Below, piece after piece: positions 8,410 through 16,580 of a stretch of 64,000 bases of DNA (positions within the stretch are counted from its first letter, which is position 1; every line of letters starts with the position of its first letter). Position numbers and translations under genes: made by a program. The stretch comes from Winogradskyella schleiferi. GTDB taxonomy: Bacteria > Bacteroidota > Bacteroidia > Flavobacteriales > Flavobacteriaceae. The notes under the pieces are model-generated. The model saw nothing but the letters and a program-made list of their open reading frames with translations. It ran no database searches and was not told the origin of the DNA. The stretch spans positions 1,952,501 to 2,016,500 of the forward strand of contig NZ_CP053351.1 of assembly GCF_013394655.1 (NCBI RefSeq). The letters are read 5' to 3'.

Positions 8410-9216
8410 ATGAAAATAATAAAAACGGTAGCCTTAGCGCTAACTATTATTACATCTTCAAGTTGTAAAGATCAAACAAAAGAAACACCTTCTGAGAGCG
8501 TTTCAGAAGAAAAAATAGAAACCAAAAAAGAAAAAGAAATGAACGTATTATTTGTATTAACATCTCATGATAAATTGGGAGACACAGGAAAGAAAACAGG
8601 ATTTTGGGTTGAAGAATTTGCAAATCCTTATTACACATTATTAGACAAAGGTGCTAAAATTACTATTGCAACACCAAATGGTGGTGCTGCACCAATAGAT
8701 CCAAGTAGTGACTCACCAGATGCTGCAACTGAAGATACTGAGCGTTACAATAAAGATGAAGAAGCTAAAGCATTAATTGCGAATACACATAAACTAGCTG
8801 ATTTAAATGCAGACGACTTTGATGCCGTATTTTATCCAGGAGGTCACGGACCATTATGGGATTTAGCAAACGATGAAACGTCAATTGCATTAATTGAAAA
8901 GTTTAATGCTCAAGAAAAGCCTGTAGCATTTGTATGCCATGCACCTGCGGCATTAAAAGATGTAAAAGGAACAGATGGAGAACCTTTAGTAAAAGGTAAA
9001 AAAGTAACAGGATTTACAAACTCTGAAGAAGATGCTGTTGGTTTATCAGACGTTGTTCCATTTTTAGTGGAAGACATGTTAAACGAAAATGGCGGAATCT
9101 ATTCTAAAAAAGAAGATTGGGCAGCTTACGCTATTCAAGATGGTAATTTAATTACTGGTCAAAATCCAGCTTCTTCTGAATTAGTGGCAGACAAATTATT
9201 AGAGAGCTTAAAATAA
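8410..9216 (+). CDS. DJ-1/PfpI (Hsp31-type) lipoprotein, probable glyoxalase III or deglycase-like
   Basis: A 268-residue protein with a signal peptide ending in a lipobox-like SSSC (Cys19), a charged linker (20-43), then a DJ-1/PfpI domain. The nucleophile elbow is AFVCHAPAA with Cys176-His177, and Glu68/69 in WVEEF precedes the family's conserved PYYTL. The insertion-rich form DPSSDSPDAA matches the Hsp31/HchA branch, members of which convert glyoxals to hydroxy acids. The lipoprotein signal is unusual for this family and would place it in the periplasm or on the outer membrane. It is the last gene of the operon. Confidence 0.88.
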   Translation: MKIIKTVALALTIITSSSCKDQTKETPSESVSEEKIETKKEKEMNVLFVLTSHDKLGDTGKKTGFWVEEFANPYYTLLDKGAKITIATPNGGAAPIDPSSDSPDAATEDTERYNKDEEAKALIANTHKLADLNADDFDAVFYPGGHGPLWDLANDETSIALIEKFNAQEKPVAFVCHAPAALKDVKGTDGEPLVKGKKVTGFTNSEEDAVGLSDVVPFLVEDMLNENGGIYSKKEDWAAYAIQDGNLITGQNPASSELVADKLLESLK

Positions 9217-9666
9217 ATATCAAACTATAAAAAAGGTTGTCCATTGCGGTCAACCTTTTTTTTTTTAAATTTCTATAGCATCATAGGGTCACTATAGATT
9301 AAAAAATATAAGCCAATTCTTGGTTTAAGTTTTTTCAATAATATGATGAAATGGTAAAATGAAAAAATTGTAATCAACAAAATTTACTTGTACTTCTTAT
9401 TAGTTTAAATCATTCCACACTCCTCTCCTCGCTTCGTAAAAAAAGTGTTCGATTAATTGAAAAGAGAAAAAAATTGAGAAGTTAGGTATAAAGTATAGTA
9501 TTATATGCTTTTAACTTAAACAGAGAGGTTAAGATTAGTCCTCTTTTTCAAAAATTAATGCTCCTAGTAACCCATGTTATCAAAAGTATAATATGGAAAT
9601 TTGTCATTAATATCTCTATTATTGTCGTAATCTTGTGAAGCAAGACTATGAATTAAAATAAAGACT
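9217..9666. other. Intergenic region with terminator and a repeat copy
   Basis: After the operon terminator (9229-9266) there is about 300 bases of AT-rich sequence without a recognisable gene, followed by copy B of the dispersed repeat (from 9571), which runs into the start of the DoxX-like gene. Confidence 0.7.
9229..9266 (+). terminator. Rho-independent terminator of the TetR operon
   Basis: AAAAAAGGTTG pairs with CAACCTTTTTT around an 11-base loop and is followed by a long T tract, 12 bases after the stop codon of the DJ-1 gene. Confidence 0.92.
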
Positions 9667-9704
9667 TTGGATTTACTTACCGTATTGACTTGTTTTACCG
9701 CTGT
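9571..9704. repeat. Dispersed repeat, copy B (about 134 bp)
   Basis: Direct copy of 3416-3556 (see that entry). Relative to copy A it lacks 6 bases after CCCAT and carries scattered substitutions after base 9621. Its right end supplies the first 12-13 codons of the DoxX-like gene. The minus strand encodes SQDYDNNRDINDKFPYYTFD, similar to copy A. Confidence 0.85.
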
Positions 9705-10020
9705 AGCTTTTATTTACTTTGGAATTAATTGTTTTTATTCGGAGTTTATAAAGTTAGAATTTGAGCGCTATGGCTTACCAACCTTTAGAAAACTCACTGG
9801 CTGGCTTCAATTAGCAGGCGCAGTTGGTTTGTTAATTGGTCTTTATTGGAGTCCGATACTATATGTGTTGGCTGCGATAGGTCTATTTGTTCTAATGCTA
9901 TTGGGATTTATAGTACGATTAAAGATTAAGGATAATGTTATAAAATCCTCACCATCGTTAGTTTTTGCCATCTTAAACCTTTTTATAGCCCTTAAGGTAT
10001 TTACCAAATATTTTCTTTAG
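9667..10020 (+). CDS. DoxX-like small membrane protein
   Basis: A 117-residue protein with four predicted membrane helices and the DoxX-family pattern FIYFGINCFYSEF, then ERYGLPTFRKLTGWLQLAGA. Its function is unknown; DoxX-like proteins are often linked with thiol or quinone metabolism. The ATG at 9667 and first 12 or so codons lie inside repeat copy B, so the N-terminus (MDLLTVLTCFTAV) may be a recombination product rather than the ancestral one. The 3' end overlaps the convergent, interrupted DoxX-like gene. Confidence 0.75.
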   Translation: MDLLTVLTCFTAVAFIYFGINCFYSEFIKLEFERYGLPTFRKLTGWLQLAGAVGLLIGLYWSPILYVLAAIGLFVLMLLGFIVRLKIKDNVIKSSPSLVFAILNLFIALKVFTKYFL

Positions 10021-10390
10021 TCAAAAGGATAATCACCACATTGAATATCACAAATAAGAAAGCAGGAAAGGATTTGAACAAAGGATCTTATATTTTGATA
10101 TGCATTGCTATGGAACCTAAAAGTAAAATCGCTAATCCTAAACTTCCGACGAGAGTCAGGTTTTGATATTTTATGGAAAGGAGTAATATTATGGCCAAAC
10201 TTACTTTTAAAAAGCCAATAACGTAACAAAATGTTTTTGATAAGCCGTAAACCTTAAATTCTTCAATGATAGTTTTGGCATCACCTCCACGCCATTTGGT
10301 TTCTTTTTTTGGTTGAATGAGCCAAACATTAAGGATACTAAATGCGACTATGACTTTTAAAGCAATTACGATGTAGTCAACTAAATTCAT
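10001..10390 (-). pseudogene. DoxX-like membrane protein gene with in-frame TAA
   Basis: From ATG 10390 the frame encodes 100 residues with three membrane helices and the DoxX-like pattern IEEFKVYGLSK, stopping at TAA 10088-10090 within MHIKI-stop-DPLFKSFPAF. The same frame continues with a hydrophobic helix (FLFVIFNVVIILL) to TAA at 10001-10003, giving 129 codons, the usual length with four helices. The interrupted spot is normally a lysine or similar in relatives (MHLKVKDP), which fits an AAA to TAA change. Either a recent pseudogene, a shortened three-helix protein or a base-call error. It converges on and would overlap the plus-strand DoxX gene by 20 bases. Confidence 0.65.
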
Positions 10391-10478
10391 GTTTTTGAGT
10401 TTTATTAATGGAAGTTAAAATTAGATTATTCAATATATTATGGCTGATTTCGAAGTACTTACAGAAAAAACGATTTAA

Positions 10479-10515
10479 AAAAAACCACTGTAATTTACAA
10501 ATTACAATGGTTTTT
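10479..10515 (-). terminator. Rho-independent terminator after the fasciclin gene
   Basis: AAAAACCA and TGGTTTTT flank an AT-rich stem, TGTAATTTACAAATTACA. The T tract is present in both directions, but the nearest gene end is the fasciclin gene on the minus strand. Confidence 0.8.
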
Positions 10516-10543
10516 CTGCTATTAATCTAAAAATGATCAATAC

Positions 10544-11125
10544 TTATTTTGGCATTACAACCGAATCAATAGCGTGAATTACACCGTTAGATGCTGCAAC
10601 GTCCGCCATAATTACGGTAGACATTCCACCATTAGCGTCTTTTAACATTACATTTCCATCACTAAGACTCAAGGTAATCTCTCCACCTTGTACAGTTGCT
10701 ACTGTAAAAGATCCATTATTTTTCTTAATGGCGTCAATAACTGCAGAAGCTTCGTATTTTCCCGATACCACATGATAGGTCAAAATACTTGTTAATTTTC
10801 CTTTATTCTCTGGCTTTAGCAATGTTCCTACTGTGCCTTCTGGTAATTTGTTAAAGGCATCATTCGTCGGTGCAAATACTGTAAATGGCCCTTTTCCGCT
10901 TAGAGTTTCAACTAAATCCGCTGCTTTTACGGCAGCCACTAAAGTTGAAAAGTTTTCATTACCTACGGCGACTTCCACAATATTAGGGTCAGCCTCTTCC
11001 ACTATTACCGCTTCTGCTATTTCTTTCGACTGTGTTGTTTCCATCTTTTCTTTTTTATTGGATTCACAAGAAAAAAACACGACTGTACTTAGTGCTAAAA
11101 TGCTTAATGTTTTAAATGTTTTCAT
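10544..11125 (-). CDS. Fasciclin-domain lipoprotein
   Basis: From the chosen ATG at 11125 the protein has 193 residues: a lipoprotein signal ending VVFFSC (Cys20), a charged linker, then one FAS1 domain with the H1 motif TVFAPTNDAFNKLP and the H2 motif NGVIHAIDSVVMP at the C-terminus. The upstream in-frame ATG at 11212 would place 29 extra residues before the signal peptide and is rejected. FAS1 domains mediate surface adhesion or protein contacts. The gene stands alone between terminators. Confidence 0.92.
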   Translation of the reverse strand: MKTFKTLSILALSTVVFFSCESNKKEKMETTQSKEIAEAVIVEEADPNIVEVAVGNENFSTLVAAVKAADLVETLSGKGPFTVFAPTNDAFNKLPEGTVGTLLKPENKGKLTSILTYHVVSGKYEASAVIDAIKKNNGSFTVATVQGGEITLSLSDGNVMLKDANGGMSTVIMADVAASNGVIHAIDSVVMPK

Positions 11126-11181
11126 AGTTTTAAATATTTGGTTTGTTAAATTATTTGATAAAGATATAACATAACCATGCA

Positions 11182-11211
11182 TGTTTAACTTATTTAACAA
11201 AAGATTAAACA
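11182..11211. promoter_or_regulatory. Inverted repeat upstream of the fasciclin gene
   Basis: TGTTTAA and TTAAACA are 7-bp arms separated by 16 bases, with a further TTTAACAAA between them, 57-86 bases upstream of the fasciclin start. This may be a regulator site; in such AT-rich DNA it could also be chance. Confidence 0.3.
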
Positions 11212-11261
11212 AAAATACTGTTAAATTAATAATTAACCCTAAAACCTTAAGCGTATAGGCG

Positions 11262-11930
11262 TTATTCAGCTTCTTCTATTAAGCGTGATTTTGGCAGACC
11301 CATTTTATATAAATCCGATTTTACAGCTTCCATCATTGGCGGTGGTCCACATAAATATACTGGTTTGGACACTTCCAAATTATGCGATTTTAAATACGCT
11401 GAATTAATATAGCCATGGTTATAATCCTTATGGTTTTCATCTGAGAGTGTGACATGCAAGTCCTTATCCAACCACTCTTCGAGATTATTCTTGTAAATGA
11501 TATCGCGTTCTTCTTTATTGCTAAAAAACAGTTTGTTGCCTTCAAGTTGCCCTTTTCTATTCAAATCCTTAAGAATTGCGATAAAAGGCGTCACTCCTGC
11601 TCCACCTGCAATAAAAGATCCGGTTCCTTTATAATTTATAGCTCCCCAAGCATCACCTATAATTAAGGTATCACCAACTTCTAATTTTTCGAGCTGCTCT
11701 GTTACACCATTGTGCGAAGGATATACTTTAATTGTGAATTCCAATTCCTTATCTTCAGGTAAACTCGTAAATGTGAACGGCCGTTTTTTATCGCGATAGT
11801 TATCTTTATCAATTGCCAATTCAGTAGCTTGACCAGGAGTAAAGCTGTATCCATCGGGTTTATCCGCAACAAGGTGTATGACATTATGATTGACGTGTTC
11901 TATCTTTTTTAGTTGTATCTTATATTCCAT
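11262..11930 (-). CDS. FAD/NAD(P)H ferredoxin-reductase-like oxidoreductase
   Basis: A 222-residue FNR-fold protein with the FAD-binding RPFTFTS (residues about 50-56), the pyridine-nucleotide loop GGAGVTPF and the C-terminal YLCGPPPMMEAV. It has no 2Fe-2S domain, so it resembles a stand-alone flavodoxin/ferredoxin reductase module. Its electron partner is not encoded next to it. It is expressed away from the SDR gene and stands 130 bases upstream of the fasciclin gene on the same strand. Confidence 0.9.
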   Translation of the reverse strand: MEYKIQLKKIEHVNHNVIHLVADKPDGYSFTPGQATELAIDKDNYRDKKRPFTFTSLPEDKELEFTIKVYPSHNGVTEQLEKLEVGDTLIIGDAWGAINYKGTGSFIAGGAGVTPFIAILKDLNRKGQLEGNKLFFSNKEERDIIYKNNLEEWLDKDLHVTLSDENHKDYNHGYINSAYLKSHNLEVSKPVYLCGPPPMMEAVKSDLYKMGLPKSRLIEEAE

Positions 11931-12056
11931 ATCTGAATGCTTTTTATTTGTTCCCTATAAATATCAAGCTAATTAGGTGGTTTTATTAACCCTATTCATT
12001 CAAATACTAGTCGTTATGACGATGATGCGATTAAAACTTGAATTGCAGACAGAAAT

Positions 12057-12788
12057 TTAATCTTGATTTGAAACGCTGTAAATAACTGGCATCTGCCCTT
12101 TCCATTGCGACCATAAGTCGGCATCATTAATTAAACTGGCCATAAAGTGTGCCACATTGATACGACTAACTTTTCCAGCATTAAAGATCGCGCTTCGAAT
12201 TGGCGACACATGGATTTCGTAGTCGGATACGTCTTCCTCATTAATTAAACCATCTGGTCTAACAGCAACCCATTCTATAGACTTATCATTTTGTCCGATT
12301 TGAGTGCGTAAATAATCGGCGGCTTTTTCATTATCTACATGAGGAGGCAACAACAACCGAAGCAGTCCGATAACGCATTTTTGAGCAAAGGAAATCGGTT
12401 CGCTTAAATCACGATTACGATTACCTGTCGTATTCATTAAAACAAACTTTATAGGCGCTTGCGGATGGTTTGATTTTATGGCTTCACATAAACGTCGTGT
12501 GGCATCAGTTACTAACCGTCTTGGTTTTCCGTAAACACCTTTCCAGGTTAAATTATGACCAAGACAAGAGGCGACCGCATTGCAATCCTGAACTATTTCG
12601 GCCATTTCAGCATCACTTAAATCTAAAACACTTGCTGAAATAATTTCAAGATTACTATTGGTTTTCCATGATTCTGGCAATTTTTTTGGTGTTCTTACAA
12701 TTACTTTTACTTTGTAATTTTCAATTAGTAATTGCTCTACTAATTTACTTCCTGTGGCACCACTTGCGCCTACTACTAAAACTGTCAT
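12057..12788 (-). CDS. Atypical SDR, NAD(P)H-binding protein
   Basis: A 243-residue Rossmann protein with the motif VVGASGATGSKLVEQLL (4-20), an NmrA/HTATIP2-like layout (ASCLGHN after strand 4; WVAVRPDGLINEE in the C-terminal half). It lacks an obvious YxxxK catalytic pair, so it may bind nucleotide without being an oxidoreductase, or use other residues. It stands alone, 100 bases upstream of the end of the serine hydrolase gene. Substrate unknown. Confidence 0.85.
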   Translation of the reverse strand: MTVLVVGASGATGSKLVEQLLIENYKVKVIVRTPKKLPESWKTNSNLEIISASVLDLSDAEMAEIVQDCNAVASCLGHNLTWKGVYGKPRRLVTDATRRLCEAIKSNHPQAPIKFVLMNTTGNRNRDLSEPISFAQKCVIGLLRLLLPPHVDNEKAADYLRTQIGQNDKSIEWVAVRPDGLINEEDVSDYEIHVSPIRSAIFNAGKVSRINVAHFMASLINDADLWSQWKGQMPVIYSVSNQD

Positions 12789-12888
12789 ATGATTTTTGGT
12801 TGATTGATTGATATGTATAAAAGACGAGGTATTACTGAAATTGTTTCAATTTTTAACTTAATTAAAAGTTGAAATTATTTTTTATGTT

Positions 12889-13941
12889 TTATAGCCCCTT
12901 TGCTTTACGCAAAATTTTAACAACGCGACTATGTGTAATCTGCAATAAATTCCATTGATAACCTTCAAAATCGGTGGTGTTCATAAACTGAACGACAACA
13001 GCATCAATATCTTTATGGTATTCGGCCATACTTTGGTAACCGGGAACCAATCCGCCATGATTAAACTCATAAATAGATTTGTAGATTTCCATTTCGTTTT
13101 CATTGAGCAGTGAACCATCGTTTAATGCCCTTAAAAAAAGGCCCACATCTTCTGCGGTAGCGATCATGCCTTGTTCCTCGGACTTGAAATCGTCTTCAAT
13201 ACCGACATAATAACCACTCATAACATCTTCTAAATTGACTTCACTAAGCGACCCGAACGTGTGCTTCAGTCCAAGAGGGATTAAAATTTCCTCTTTGAAA
13301 TATTGCTGACGGCTATAACCAACCACCTTCTCAATGATTCTTGAAAGCAACAAATAATTGGTATTTGAATATCCATAATCATCGTCTGGTTCAAAGTCCG
13401 CTGGTAAGTCAAGAACATATTGAAGCACATCTATATCTGTGTTGGGTTGATTTTTCCAAAAATCTGCACTGTCTGTGAAATTAGGAATGCCACTGCGGTG
13501 TTGCACCATCATTCTCAAGGTAATGTTATCTGCATTTTCAATTCTTCCTACGAGTTCGGGAAAATAATCAGCGAGCGTTTGATCTAAAGATAAACGTTGC
13601 TCATGTGCTAATTTTGTAATCGCAACTGCGACATATAGCTTGCTTATACTTGCGATTTTGAATAAAGCGTTTGGTTTAGCAGGTATTTTTTCTTCTCGAT
13701 TATGATAACCAGCCGTGTAGAATGCTGGTGGCTTACCGGCTTCATCTACATATACGATGACACCATCAAATCCATAACTCAACGTCTGGTCCACTTGTTC
13801 CTGAACCGTATCTGGTAAGGGAAGTATCCAAGCTTTTACTAAGATCCATGGGACGAACCATAAAGATATCAACGTACCAACAAGTAAGACGATTCTAAAG
13901 ATTTGTTTTCCTTTTGAGGGCTTTTTTTTCGTGCTTACCAT
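12889..13941 (-). CDS. Beta-lactamase-family serine hydrolase, membrane-anchored
   Basis: A 350-residue protein with an N-terminal lysine-rich end and one membrane helix (about 14-36), then a class C beta-lactamase/DD-peptidase-like domain. The catalytic S-x-x-K is ASISK, the Y-x-N motif is YGYSNTNYLLL, and HGGLVPGYQS replaces the KTG-type box as in many esterase-like members. Likely a periplasmic or surface esterase/peptidase; actual substrate unknown. The first codons resemble a short sequence repeated at 16376-16403. Confidence 0.88.
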   Translation of the reverse strand: MVSTKKKPSKGKQIFRIVLLVGTLISLWFVPWILVKAWILPLPDTVQEQVDQTLSYGFDGVIVYVDEAGKPPAFYTAGYHNREEKIPAKPNALFKIASISKLYVAVAITKLAHEQRLSLDQTLADYFPELVGRIENADNITLRMMVQHRSGIPNFTDSADFWKNQPNTDIDVLQYVLDLPADFEPDDDYGYSNTNYLLLSRIIEKVVGYSRQQYFKEEILIPLGLKHTFGSLSEVNLEDVMSGYYVGIEDDFKSEEQGMIATAEDVGLFLRALNDGSLLNENEMEIYKSIYEFNHGGLVPGYQSMAEYHKDIDAVVVQFMNTTDFEGYQWNLLQITHSRVVKILRKAKGL

Positions 13942-14147
13942 GATTACTAGCGTTTTGTTATTCTAATTTTACAGTACAAATATCATAAAAGATTGATAAT
14001 GTGGAAAAAATGAACTTCTGAATTGTAAAATGATGCGGATGAATTGAAAAAATAAGGTGTTCAATACGTCAACTATTTTAGACGCCATAGTTCAGTTTAC
14101 AAATCGTAAAATCAAAGATTGAGTCATCACAAGATTATGGGATGACA

Positions 14148-14327
14148 CTATTTATTCTTTCCGCGATTTTTCTTTCTCCATAGAAAGTAGAAGGCAATAA
14201 TAAGAATGGGTAAAATGATAAACACAATGACCTCAAACGGATCTGAAAAATCTATGGGCTTCGATTCCCCTGGATTAGGCGTGCCTTTTGGTGTTTGTGT
14301 AAGCAATAATCTGTAAATACTAAGCAT
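14148..14327 (-). CDS. Small single-pass membrane protein (59 residues)
   Basis: ATG at 14325-14327 opens a 59-codon frame ending in TAG at 14148-14150. The product begins MLSIYRLLLTQTPKGTPNPG, has PIDFSDPFEVIVF and a hydrophobic helix (about 31-50), and ends in a basic tail RKKNRGKNK. The layout of a short polar Pro-rich N-terminus, one helix and a basic C-tail recurs in short unnamed proteins of flavobacteria. It is too short for most ORF callers. Function unknown. Confidence 0.65.
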   Translation of the reverse strand: MLSIYRLLLTQTPKGTPNPGESKPIDFSDPFEVIVFIILPILIIAFYFLWRKKNRGKNK

Positions 14328-14486
14328 ACTTTATAATTAACGGACTAAATATTGAGTTTATGGTAAGATAAGTAATTTTAACTATATAATTATGAGTTGA
14401 AGAAGGTAAATCGAAGCGGAATTCTAGTTGGTAAATTAAAATCTAGTGATTTAAGCTTCAGGCTTAAAAGCTAAACGCCATGTATT

Positions 14487-15491
14487 TTAATTCAATTCAT
14501 TCATAATCTCCGCGAATAATCTATAGGAACGTATTCTATCGTTTATATCATAAATATGTGTTACCGCTATGAGTTCATCAGCTTTAGTTTGTTCCAAAAA
14601 GGCCTTAACCTGCTCTTTAACAGAGGCTTTGCTCCCTATAAATGAGTATTTTAGCATCTGCTGCACCTGTGGATGTTGCATAATTTCCTTGAGGTCGGCT
14701 GTCATTGCTGTTGGTGGTTGCACATAATCACGTTTCCCAGTGAATATACCCACAATCATACGAATCAAGGATGTAGATAAACGTTGGGCTTCTTCGTCAG
14801 TTTCTGCTACAATAATATTAACACCTGCCATTACATAAGGCTTCTGTAATTCTTTTGAAGGTTGAAATTCTTCTCTATAAATTTTTATAGCTTCAAATAA
14901 ATGGGTGGTTGCAAAATGACTGGCAAAAGCATAAGGCAATCCTTTTTTTGCTGCCAAATGTGCACTATCGGTACTCGATCCTAAAATATAAATAGGAACT
15001 TCAACGCCTTCGGCCACTGTGGCTCTTACTTTAGCATTGGCATTTTCTGCGGAAAAATAAGTTTCTAATTTTTCTAATTCAGTGGGAAATGAATGTGCGG
15101 CCTGCATAAAATCTGACCTTATGGCGTGAGCCGTCTCTCTGTCAGTTCCTGGTGCTCGTCCTAATCCTAAATCTATACGACCAAGATATAAGGAGCCGAG
15201 GGTTCCAAATTGCTCGGCAATAATCAATGGTGAATGGTTGGGAAGCATAATGCCACCAGACCCGACGCGAATGGTTTGAGTGCCTTGAGCAATATAAGCC
15301 ATGAGCACAGCAGTCGCGCTACTGGCTATGTTTGTTGCATTATGATGTTCGGCAAGCCAATAACGCGTGTAGCCAAAAGCCTCAGCATTTTGTGCTAACT
15401 GCAGTGCGCCGTCATAAGTTTGTTTTAATGAATGATCTTGAGATACTAAGGCAAGGTCTAAAATGGAGAATGCCGTTTTTGGTTTTTTCAT
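14487..15491 (-). CDS. LLM-class flavin-dependent oxidoreductase
   Basis: From the ATG at 15491 the protein has 334 residues: FSILDLALV near the start, WLAEHHNATNIASSATAVL (about 45-63), GSGGIMLPNHSPL and LGRIDLGLGRAPGTD, all typical of bacterial luciferase-like monooxygenases of the MsnO8/YhbW group. An in-frame ATG at 15530 adds 13 residues that do not match the family start (family members begin shortly before the first beta strand), so the shorter form is preferred. Substrate unknown; reduced FMN is expected to come from a separate reductase. Confidence 0.9.
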   Translation of the reverse strand: MKKPKTAFSILDLALVSQDHSLKQTYDGALQLAQNAEAFGYTRYWLAEHHNATNIASSATAVLMAYIAQGTQTIRVGSGGIMLPNHSPLIIAEQFGTLGSLYLGRIDLGLGRAPGTDRETAHAIRSDFMQAAHSFPTELEKLETYFSAENANAKVRATVAEGVEVPIYILGSSTDSAHLAAKKGLPYAFASHFATTHLFEAIKIYREEFQPSKELQKPYVMAGVNIIVAETDEEAQRLSTSLIRMIVGIFTGKRDYVQPPTAMTADLKEIMQHPQVQQMLKYSFIGSKASVKEQVKAFLEQTKADELIAVTHIYDINDRIRSYRLFAEIMNELN

Positions 15492-15727
15492 GAGTATTTC
15501 TTTTTGCAATAGATGTAACGCAAAAAGCAAACCACAATGTCAGCTTCTCTTAAATTTTAAACTTTTGTTAACACCTATAGTCATGCTGTGGTATTACCCA
15601 ATATGACTTAAGGAGTGAATATTCATCCGACGACTTAAGGCGGAATGAAAATTTTTCAAAGATAGATTGCATGAAAAACGTGGTTAACTTCTATTTTCTC
15701 AGAACTACCTAAGCAACTTTACCAGAT

Positions 15728-16225
15728 TTAAGTATAGCTAATTTTTATTATTCTGATCGTCCGATTCTCTTTTCCCAACTTAAATTCTACCACATCTCCA
15801 ACTTTTTTTCCAGTAATCGCCATGGCAATGGGTGCGGTAAACGCTATTTTTTTTCGGGCAACATCTGCTTCATCTACGCCTACAATTTGAAATACTTGTT
15901 CTTGGTTGTTCATGTTTAAAGTGACCTGAGCTCCAAATCGTATTTCATCTTGATTTTGTTTCTTAGGTTGTAGAATTCGGGCAGATGCTATGCGCTCTTG
16001 CAATAGCGCAAATTTCCCATCAATGACAGCGAGTTCCCTCCTGCGCTGTTGTTCGTCCATATCTTTATCCAGTTCGCGCTGCCCCTCAAGAGCGGTTCTT
16101 TCAGCTAATAATTGTTCCATCCCCTCGGGTGTCACGTAATTGGTGACACTAGCGGGCAACGCAGCCCTAGGCGGTATAATGGGCGTTTCTTCTTGATCGT
16201 CCTCTTTTACAAAACCTCTGCTCAT
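15728..16225 (-). CDS. GreA/GreB-family elongation factor
   Basis: A 165-residue protein. Residues about 30-95 form the coiled-coil-type N-terminal domain (YVTPEGMEQLLAERTALE, then the acidic-basic helix DKDMDEQQRRRELAVIDGKF), and the C-terminal FKBP-like domain ends in ITGKKVGDVVEFKLGKENRT. The acidic tip residues that rescue stalled RNA polymerase appear to be DKDMDE, but exact alignment to GreB was not possible. The N-terminal extension (MSRGFVKEDDQEE) resembles GreB-like proteins of Bacteroidota. Confidence 0.88.
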   Translation of the reverse strand: MSRGFVKEDDQEETPIIPPRAALPASVTNYVTPEGMEQLLAERTALEGQRELDKDMDEQQRRRELAVIDGKFALLQERIASARILQPKKQNQDEIRFGAQVTLNMNNQEQVFQIVGVDEADVARKKIAFTAPIAMAITGKKVGDVVEFKLGKENRTIRIIKISYT

Positions 16226-16580
16226 AACGGTATTAGATATTAATATCCTAACATCAAAGATAACAGGGTTTCTAATGATTTAAAAAGAAATATACTGGAA
16301 CTTGTTTTTGCTCTACGCTTTACTTAAAGCTTATTTTATATGTGATGCCCAGACCTACTAAAATATTTGTTTTTATTTTGAGGGCTTTTTTTGTGCTTAC
16401 CATTTATGAATTGATTTCAACACGTTTAAATTTAGGGTTCATTATCAAAAATTCTAACAGCCTGACTAGCTGTTAAGTGGAAGTATCCTATCAAAATTAT
16501 TTATTAGACCTTTCTTGAATACTGAAAAGAATAGTTATATTGACTTCCTGAAATTATCCCCAAAAAATGAAATTCTTATA
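16226..16580. other. Intergenic region with a short repeated fragment
   Basis: No complete gene. Bases 16376-16403 repeat the first codons of the serine hydrolase gene (13912-13941) with a 2-base deletion. On the minus strand 16323-16403 is open and would read MVSTKKALKIKTNILVGLG, then ITYKISFK-stop, whose end looks like the last strand of an outer membrane beta-barrel; too short to call. Confidence 0.5.
16376..16403 (-). repeat. Short repeat of the serine hydrolase 5' end
   Basis: TTTTGAGGGC, a T run and GTGCTTACCAT are shared with 13912-13941, the start of the serine hydrolase gene read on the plus strand. The only difference is a shorter T run and loss of one C. Confidence 0.6.

Noticed and set aside
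11126..11212. Longer start for the fasciclin protein
   Set aside because: It would put 29 residues before a perfect lipoprotein signal peptide.
16515..16580. TTG start adding 22 residues to the cotransporter
   Set aside because: ATG 16581 lies directly before the basic start KKKK and the family region; the TTG extension has no family match.
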